Positions 23,201 through 26,757 of a stretch of 26,757 bases of DNA are shown here, in pieces. A program made the translations under genes and the position numbers. The stretch comes from Trachelipus rathkii (Eukaryota; Arthropoda; Malacostraca; Isopoda; Trachelipodidae). Position 1 is the first letter of the stretch; the number at the start of each line of letters is the position of its first letter. The stretch covers positions 1-26,757 of the forward strand of contig JABUQX010002716.1 of the NCBI GenBank assembly GCA_015478945.1, written 5' to 3'. Below the pieces are notes generated by a model. It saw nothing but the letters and a program-made list of their open reading frames with translations. It did no database searches and was not told the DNA's origin.

Positions 23201-23782
23201 AGAATGCTTAAGAGGGGTGTCTGAAGAGCAAGGATGCAATAAAGAAGGAAAGTCCTCCTGCAGGATAGAAAGGAAGGGAGACACTACCGAAGATGGCGGA
23301 GCGATAGCGGAAATGCCCCTTAGCTCTGAAGAACCTAGGGAACCGTGAGAGTAAAGAGAAGTATCACCGTCAACTAGACGCCTATTACGAAGGTCTACCA
23401 TAAGATTGAAATGGGACAAAAAGTCAGCGCCGAGGATGGGCTGTGTCACTTCAGCGACGAGAAAAACCCACGGAAACTGGCGGCGGAGAGACAGATCCAA
23501 CGTACATAAACGCTCTCCATATACCGGAATGGAAGAGCCATTAGCAGCGAAGAGTTGACGGCCTGAAAGAGGGATAGCCGAGTCTTGAGAAGGGTTGTGT
23601 GGTAAAATCGAAAGGCTAGCGCCGGAATCGATCAAGAAGGCAAGTTTAGTGGACCGATCGTAGATACGAAGAACATCCTGTGTAGTAGGAGGGGAAGAAG
23701 AAAAAGCACCAGCATCTCCCGTCGCCCCTACGACGGGTTGGCTGCTGAGTTTCCCTGATAGAGAGGGCAGGAAGGATCGCAT
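20297..23782 (-). CDS. pol: Pol polyprotein: protease, reverse transcriptase, RNase H, integrase
   Basis: 1161 codons without a break, numbered here from the first ATG of the frame; translation is expected to enter by -1 frameshift about nine codons later. Protease: LIDSGAS (catalytic Asp 52) with ILGADFL at 116-122. Reverse transcriptase, about 195-400: FSSLDL (Asp 296) and the YLDD box at 356-359. RNase H, about 505-625: Asp 510, Glu 551, Asp 576 (LTDHKAI) and Asp 621. Integrase, about 690-1010: zinc-binding His 699, His 703, Cys 733, Cys 736; catalytic Asp 765, Asp 824 and Glu 860, giving exact D-x58-D-x35-E spacing; GPF module at 984-986. A tail of about 140 residues rich in Pro, Ser and Asp follows and ends in an Arg-rich stretch ([13 protein letters not shown]); no chromodomain was seen. 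All catalytic residues are present. It acts in a cytoplasmic particle and then on nuclear DNA. Confidence 0.95.
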   Translation of the reverse strand: MRSFLPSLSGKLSSQPVVGATGDAGAFSSSPPTTQDVLRIYDRSTKLAFLIDSGASLSILPHNPSQDSAIPLSGRQLFAANGSSIPVYGERLCTLDLSLRRQFPWVFLVAEVTQPILGADFLSHFNLMVDLRNRRLVDGDTSLYSHGSLGSSELRGISAIAPPSSVVSPFLSILQEDFPSLLHPCSSDTPLKHSVEHHIETTGPPTFARARRLPPDKLKAAKAEFDHMLQLGIVRPSKSCWSSPLHMVPKGTTGDWRPCGDFRALNSATTPDRYPVPHIQSFTSHLSGNTIFSSLDLIRAYHQIPVAPEDVPKTAVITPFGLFEYTRMPFGLKNAAQSFQRFIDSILRGLPFAWAYLDDLLVASSSPEEHMDHLRAVFGRLDDAGIRLNPTKCVFGASSLTFLGHTVSAEGICPLVDRVAAIRAFPLPQNQKQLRQYLGMINFYHRFLKSAAALLGPLTALIRPKQRGSTTKVDWSPAAESAFEASKEALASATLLVHPHDTAPARVQVDASDFAVGAVLQQFQKGEWCPLAFFSRKLQPAETRYSAFGRELLAMYLAVRHFRYFLEGREFHILTDHKAITFAMASRHERHSPREARHLEFVSQFTTDIRHISGVDNFTADALSRIEINALSPIPDIDYAAMATCQEQDNIDLQQDSSLQLQWLNLPGIEKRLLCDTSTGHPRPFVPNSLRKAVFCNLHSLSHPGVEASRKLVTARFVWPKVNADVANWVRACMACQRSKVQRHTKAPLGTFLPPGQRFERVHIDIVGPLPPSHGKRYILTCIDRFTRWTEAIPLSVATAESIAKAFLSHWISRFGIPLSVTTDQGRVFESFLWKDLMRLLGSEKIHTTSFHPISNGICERFHRQLKASLMAHPQPEHWTEALPLVMLGIRTAVKEDLQCSASELVYGSTLRLPGEFFSQSFPPATADPTLYLTRLKRCALSWRPTPTRQQKVHSYIPKDLSSCTHVLVRHDSHRSPLQPKYDGPFPVILRKEKFFKVQRPTRTEVISIDRLKPAYFEANPPDVQDSDLFPKPILIPLDTSSSYPVPDSPPPSSPPDSSPPSSPSDSPSPPLLPLDPDPLPFPPSPLPLPSPPIPPPPAMPSTSRTADVPLPSRIPRPLVHTPAPPTPAPRSRPRPGLQPPASRDVSSRGRHLRRPLRYRD
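23709..23755 (-). promoter_or_regulatory. Programmed -1 ribosomal frameshift signal at the gag-pol overlap
   Basis: On the minus strand GGGAAAC (23755-23749) sits in the gag frame as G|GGA|AAC, a canonical X XXY YYZ slippery heptamer; slipping back one base gives GGG AAA, exactly the pol frame. Eleven bases later a perfect 7-bp GC-rich stem (CCCGTCG/CGACGGG, 23737-23718) has a six-base loop containing the gag TAG stop (23730-23728). Flanking TCAGCA and TGCTGG (23748-23743 and 23714-23709) could extend it into a longer two-part stem. The 11-base spacer is a little longer than the usual 5-9. The signal would set the Gag to Gag-Pol ratio. Confidence 0.8.
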
Positions 23783-24756
23783 TTCTTGGCATCCATGCCG
23801 AAAGTATGGTGATAATAACAGTACCCATGAGGATACTGGCGCTGGCGTGAGGAAGAAGCAGAAGGTGAACGAGGACCGCGAGAAGGACGAAAGTTGGAAG
23901 GAGTGGGATCACGAGAGCGAAAAGTGTTATTATTAATTGCCGCTGTAAGGGAGAGAAGGGCCGTTTTAATATCGGCCATGCCAGTTTCGAGAACCGAAAC
24001 CCGGGTATCCAGAGCTGCCGAAGGAGGAGGTTGTACTGCGAAAGCGTGAGAGTAGGAAGGTTGGTGTGGGTGAGAATAAGGAGGTTGAGCTGGATAGGCG
24101 GCAGAAGGCGGTTGAGGAACAAGAGGGGGAGGAAGGGTGGCGGAGTTGTTGGTAGAGTACTGGGGAATGTGTTGGGCGTGAGTTGTAGATGGTTGAGGAG
24201 GTGCGAGAGTTGAAGAGGTAGGAGAAAGAGAGGAAACGGCGTAAGAGGTGTGGACCAAAGGCTCCACCGGAGGGCGCAAAATTCTGTCTGCTGTAGCGGC
24301 AAACTCAGTGAGGGACAACGTCGGGTTTATTGATTGCAGTACGCTGTGATGTCGAGCAGGCATCTTCTGGAGGAAGAGGGTGCGAATTATTTTCTCTTCC
24401 CGTGTAGATGGAGTGCCGCCCAGCAAACCCAGCATCCCTACCATCAATTCCGAGGGTTTCTGGTCGCCCAGTGAGATGCCTCCAAGCAGAGTTTCCAATT
24501 GTTCCTCTCTGGTGGGAGCCAAGCGGTCGATAATAAGGGTTTTGAGCGTGTTGTAAGGGGTTGTAGAGTTTCTAGTTGTTGCCAGGCCATCCCTGATTTT
24601 GAGGAGGCAAGATTCTGGTAGAGCATTCACAACTCTCGAATATCTCTCCTTCTCGTCTTCGATGGTCAGGAGCGCTGACTCAGCCAGGTCAAACCAAAGC
24701 TCGGGATTGTTTACGAAGAAAGGTTGCAAATGGAATGCTCGCGAGGGAGTAGACAT
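23728..24756 (-). CDS. gag: Gag structural protein with CHCC zinc-finger-like motif
   Basis: 342 codons from an ATG at 24756 to TAG at 23728. The first 170 residues are a capsid-like helical region starting [22 protein letters not shown], with [12 protein letters not shown], the block [16 protein letters not shown] and [12 protein letters not shown], typical in layout of arthropod Ty3/gypsy Gags. Residues about 170-250 are a Pro/Ser/Gln/His-rich linker. Then comes a short predicted helix (about 255-275), an Arg/Ser/Pro-rich basic stretch (about 280-308, likely nucleic-acid binding) and the motif C313-x3-H317-x8-C326-x3-C330. The last 55 bases overlap pol, which lies in the -1 frame. The ATG is the first start after a pyrimidine-rich leader. 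Gag should assemble the particle and package the element's RNA. Confidence 0.9.
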   Translation of the reverse strand: MSTPSRAFHLQPFFVNNPELWFDLAESALLTIEDEKERYSRVVNALPESCLLKIRDGLATTRNSTTPYNTLKTLIIDRLAPTREEQLETLLGGISLGDQKPSELMVGMLGLLGGTPSTREEKIIRTLFLQKMPARHHSVLQSINPTLSLTEFAATADRILRPPVEPLVHTSYAVSSLSPTSSTLAPPQPSTTHAQHIPQYSTNNSATLPPPLVPQPPSAAYPAQPPYSHPHQPSYSHAFAVQPPPSAALDTRVSVLETGMADIKTALLSLTAAINNNTFRSRDPTPSNFRPSRGPRSPSASSSRQRQYPHGYCYYHHTFGMDAKKCDPSCPLYQGNSAANPS

Positions 24757-24905
24757 GATGAAAGGCGTAGAAGATGGAAGGAAAGAAAAAAAAAGAAAAA
24801 AAGAGAAATAAGATGTGGAGCGAGCGGAGGCACTAATAACAGACCGAGGGTGGAAAAATCAAAGAAATTACAACCTTAGGAGCTAGACCATGGATTAAAA
24901 TGAGG
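24757..24905 (-). other. gag leader of the retrotransposon, no clear primer-binding site
   Basis: In element sense this contains TGGTCTAGCTCC (24892-24881), which begins with TGG as primer-binding sites do, but its complement does not resemble a tRNA 3' end with a T-arm. A T/C-rich run (24777-24808) directly precedes gag. The tRNA-Trp primer expected for CsRn1-like elements was not recognised here. Confidence 0.4.
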
Positions 24906-24944
24906 CTGTTGCGATATGAAATTGCCAAAATACTTTTATATATA

Positions 24945-24980
24945 TAAAAAAAAAAAAAAATGAATTTTTTTTAGTGGTGG

Positions 24981-25019
<39 letters not shown>
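24945..25019. repeat. Poly(A) run and (AT)n microsatellite
   Basis: Fifteen or so A residues (24946-24960), a short T-rich spacer, then AT dinucleotides at 24983-25018. They stand where the 5' LTR of the retrotransposon would be expected. Confidence 0.9.
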
Positions 25020-25021
<2 letters not shown>

Positions 25022-25160
25022 TGATGGACCGGATGTCAAAATTTGACTGTTTGCGGATGCGGATGCGGATGCGGATCTTAAAGATGATGAGGATGCGGAT
25101 GCGGATGCGGATGCGGATCTTAAAGTAGATGAGGATGCGGATGCGGATGCGGATGCGTAT
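25020..25160. repeat. (GGATGC)n array with hAT-like leading sequence
   Basis: Three blocks of GGATGC units (from about 25054, 25089 and 25132) are separated by near-identical spacers reading GGATCTTAAAG then GATGAGGATG, so the array has a higher-order unit of about 42 bases. It is preceded by TAGTGATGGACCGGATG, which resembles the TAG/CAGTGATGG-type ends of hAT DNA transposons. No matching inverted end was found, so the transposon assignment is a guess. Confidence 0.7.
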
Positions 25161-25208
25161 GTTTACTCTTTATATATATATACATACATATATTATGCTA
25201 GGCAGCAG

Positions 25209-25517
<309 letters not shown>

Positions 25518-25541
25518 TTACATCTTACATTCTCTCCCAGT

Positions 25542-25557
25542 CAGGCTTACGAGCCTG
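25542..25557 (-). other. 3'-terminal LINE hairpin containing the stop codon
   Basis: CAGGCT and AGCCTG (6-bp perfect stem) enclose a four-base loop, about 25 bases before the repeat tail. In element sense the TAA stop starts in the loop. It may serve as the recognition structure for reverse transcription, by analogy with LINEs that use a 3' stem-loop. Confidence 0.45.
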
Positions 25558-26084
25558 TCAGTGGGGCCAACCTCTGCTTCCTTCTTGTTCTATCCATCAC
25601 GATCCCATCCGCCATCAGCTTATCCATTGCAGGCATCTGGTGTCTCCTCAATGAATCCTCTACTGTGTCTCTCCACCTCTTCCGCGGTCTTCCCCTCGGT
25701 CTCACTCCCTCCGGTCTCCACCTCCTGCTGGCAACTCTCTCTCTCTCTCTCTCCCTGCATCCTCTCCAGGTGTCCCCACCATCTCAGTCTGGCTGCGTCC
25801 ACTTTATTCATCATGGGTTTCACACCCACACTCTCCCTCACTGTCTCGTTTCTCACTCTGTCTCTTCTCGTCTTTCCAATCACTGTCCTCAACACATTCA
25901 TCTCCACTGTCTGAATTCTACTCTCCTCTCTCCCTGTCATGCTCCATGTCTCCGCCCCATACAACAGTATCGGCGTCAACACTCCCTCGTATATTGCTCT
26001 CTTCACCTCTTTGTTCATATATTTATCTTTCAAGATGGGGTATACTGCTCTTACAGTCCTGCCATACTGCTCAATCCTACTCAT
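25547..26084 (-). pseudogene. LINE ORF2 C-terminal domain, frameshifted at a GA tract
   Basis: An open stretch from 26084 includes LLYGAETWSM, EMNVLRTVIGKTRRDRVRN and RLRWWGHLERM, the usual segment after the LINE reverse transcriptase. In a GA-rich run (about 25737-25756 on the plus strand, CT repeats) the frame slips. The true continuation in another frame reads RGRPRKRWRDTVEDSL and ends LAPLTGS with TAA at 25549-25547. The frame that stays open ends at 25620 with text that no longer fits the family. The GRPxxRW block is shared in style with the older LINE. Confidence 0.75.
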
Positions 26085-26757
26085 AATTTCCTTTGCACAC
26101 CCCCCTTCTCTTCCAAGTGCTTCCTAGATATTTATATCTATCCACATTTTTAATCTCTCTACCGTCTACCTTCACTATCAACTCCTCCTCCTCCTCTCTG
26201 CTTACTACCATTATTTCTTTTTTCTCCACATTCATATTCAATCCTGTTTCTCTCAACTTTTCTGCGAAACACAGCACCATTTGCTTCAACCTCTCACCAT
26301 CTCCACTCCAACACGCCAAATCATCTGCATATACCATGATGTCTCCGTCAATCTCTTCTAAACTCTCTTTTACACCTCTTATGACTGTGTCCAAATACGC
26401 TATAAACAGTATCGGCGACAGCACACTACCCTGCCTTGCTCCAGTTTTTACCTCAAACCATTCCTCGTTTTTATATCCTGTTCTTACCTTACTTATGCTA
26501 TTCACGTATGTACTTTTTACTGCCTTTATCAGTCTGCCTCCAACTTCATAATCCCTCTCCGGAACTCTCCACAGCTTCTTTCTGGGTACAGAATCAAATG
26601 CTTTCTTCAAGTCTATGAAGGCGATATATGCCTTCATATTGTATTCCCATGTCTTTTCCTGTATCATTCTTAATTAATGCAAACATTAAATCTGTAGTAC
26701 TTCTACCACCTCTGTACCCATACTGCTCTTCACCCAATCTTGGCTCTATTTTTTATC
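26077..26757 (-). pseudogene. LINE reverse transcriptase, central part, frameshifted
   Basis: On the minus strand the fingers block LGEEQYGYRGGRSTTDL (about 26740-26690) lies one frame away from the main open stretch (26667-26077), with the shift near 26670. The main stretch has AFIDLKKAFDSV (first catalytic Asp), TGARQGSVLSPILF, YADDLACWSGD (catalytic Asp pair) and YKYLGS. It ends at 26077, where the carboxy-terminal part resumes in another frame at 26084. A stop also lies at the extreme edge (26755-26753). With at least two frame breaks in this part, the copy is inactive unless the breaks are assembly errors. Confidence 0.85.

Larger units (their letters stand above)
20264..24905 (-). mobile_element. 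Ty3/gypsy LTR retrotransposon with intact gag and pol, CsRn1-like
   Basis: The minus strand carries, in order, a leader (24905-24757), gag, a -1 frameshift site, pol (protease, reverse transcriptase, RNase H, integrase) and a polypurine tract. The integrase lies last, which defines the Ty3/gypsy order. The Gag motif C-x3-H-x8-C-x3-C (a CHCC finger in place of CCHC) is, from memory, a hallmark of the CsRn1/Kabuki lineage. There is no env-like frame. Both frames are uninterrupted, so the coding part looks young. No 5' LTR was found: upstream of the leader there are only microsatellites. The limits given are the internal region only. Confidence 0.85.
25518..26757 (-). mobile_element. Non-LTR retrotransposon (LINE), 3' part, continues beyond window
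   Basis: The minus strand carries reverse transcriptase motifs from the window edge to about 26077, a carboxy-terminal domain to about 25547, and a very short 3' UTR ending in two TGTAAGA units and (TA)n. It is better preserved than the LINE at 6495-9715 and belongs to a different family (its RT motifs read GARQGSVLSP and YADDLACW, where the other has GVRQGCVMSP and YADDLVL). The clade was not assigned. The 5' part lies outside the window. Confidence 0.85.

Noticed and set aside
23646..24302. 218-codon minus-strand frame overlapping gag and pol
   Set aside because: It is the third frame of the same strand across the gag linker region, low in complexity and without domains. The gag and pol frames explain the sequence fully.
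19718..24886. 12-base match CTTAGGAGCTAG between the 3' flank and the gag leader as LTR evidence
   Set aside because: The two copies are in opposite orientation, so they cannot be matching parts of a direct-repeat LTR pair.

Overview
Eukaryotic, AT-rich, intron-scale DNA packed with microsatellites and transposable elements. There is no bacterial-type gene organisation, no rRNA and no convincing intact host gene. The set of elements (a CHCC-Gag Ty3/gypsy element, two LINE families with GRPxxxW carboxy-terminal tails, and a decayed copy of an uncharacterised protein family I associate with arthropods) together with long (AT)n, (GA)n and (GTAA)n arrays suggests an arthropod, most likely a crustacean. 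That assignment is inference from family resemblance, not from a search.

Layout. 1-6090: a tRNA-derived SINE-like head (about 20-115), AT-rich unique DNA, a group of diverged CTCCGG-rich repeat modules (2950-3500) and a frameshifted pseudogene on the minus strand (4304-4925). 6090-9860: a (GTAA)n array, an (AT)n array, then a 3.2-kb, heavily decayed LINE on the minus strand (about 6495-9715) ending in another AT array. 9880-10760: a proline-rich reading frame on the minus strand, broken by frame changes, probably a decayed or mis-assembled host exon. 10760-16430: mostly AT-rich DNA, with one candidate splice acceptor plus short exon (13440-13729) and a stretch almost devoid of G on the plus strand (15115-16080). 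16430-19206: weak SINE-like DNA, (AAT)n, (AT)n, an exact 180-bp, three-unit tandem repeat (17981-18520), and (AG)n and (AT)n/(GA)n arrays. 19240-19690: a second tandem repeat of about 165 bp whose units each carry a hairpin. 20264-24905: the only intact protein-coding element, a Ty3/gypsy retrotransposon on the minus strand with uninterrupted gag and pol. 24945-25517: microsatellites, including a GGATGC array. 25518-26757: a second, younger LINE on the minus strand, truncated by the window edge.

How the parts work together. In the retrotransposon, gag (342 codons) overlaps pol (1161 codons, -1 frame). The overlap carries a canonical G GGA AAC slippery heptamer followed by a GC-rich hairpin with the gag stop codon in its loop, so a Gag-Pol polyprotein is expected from programmed -1 frameshifting. 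Pol has protease, reverse transcriptase, RNase H and D,D-35-E integrase signatures, all with catalytic residues present, then a long proline-rich tail. A polypurine tract marks the expected start of the 3' LTR, but no matching 5' LTR is visible, so this copy looks coding-competent yet structurally incomplete.

The most interesting non-coding signals are the two tandem repeats. In the 180-bp one every difference between units is a transition and almost all lie between two conserved hairpins. In the 165-bp one the hairpin is kept while its sequence changes on both arms.
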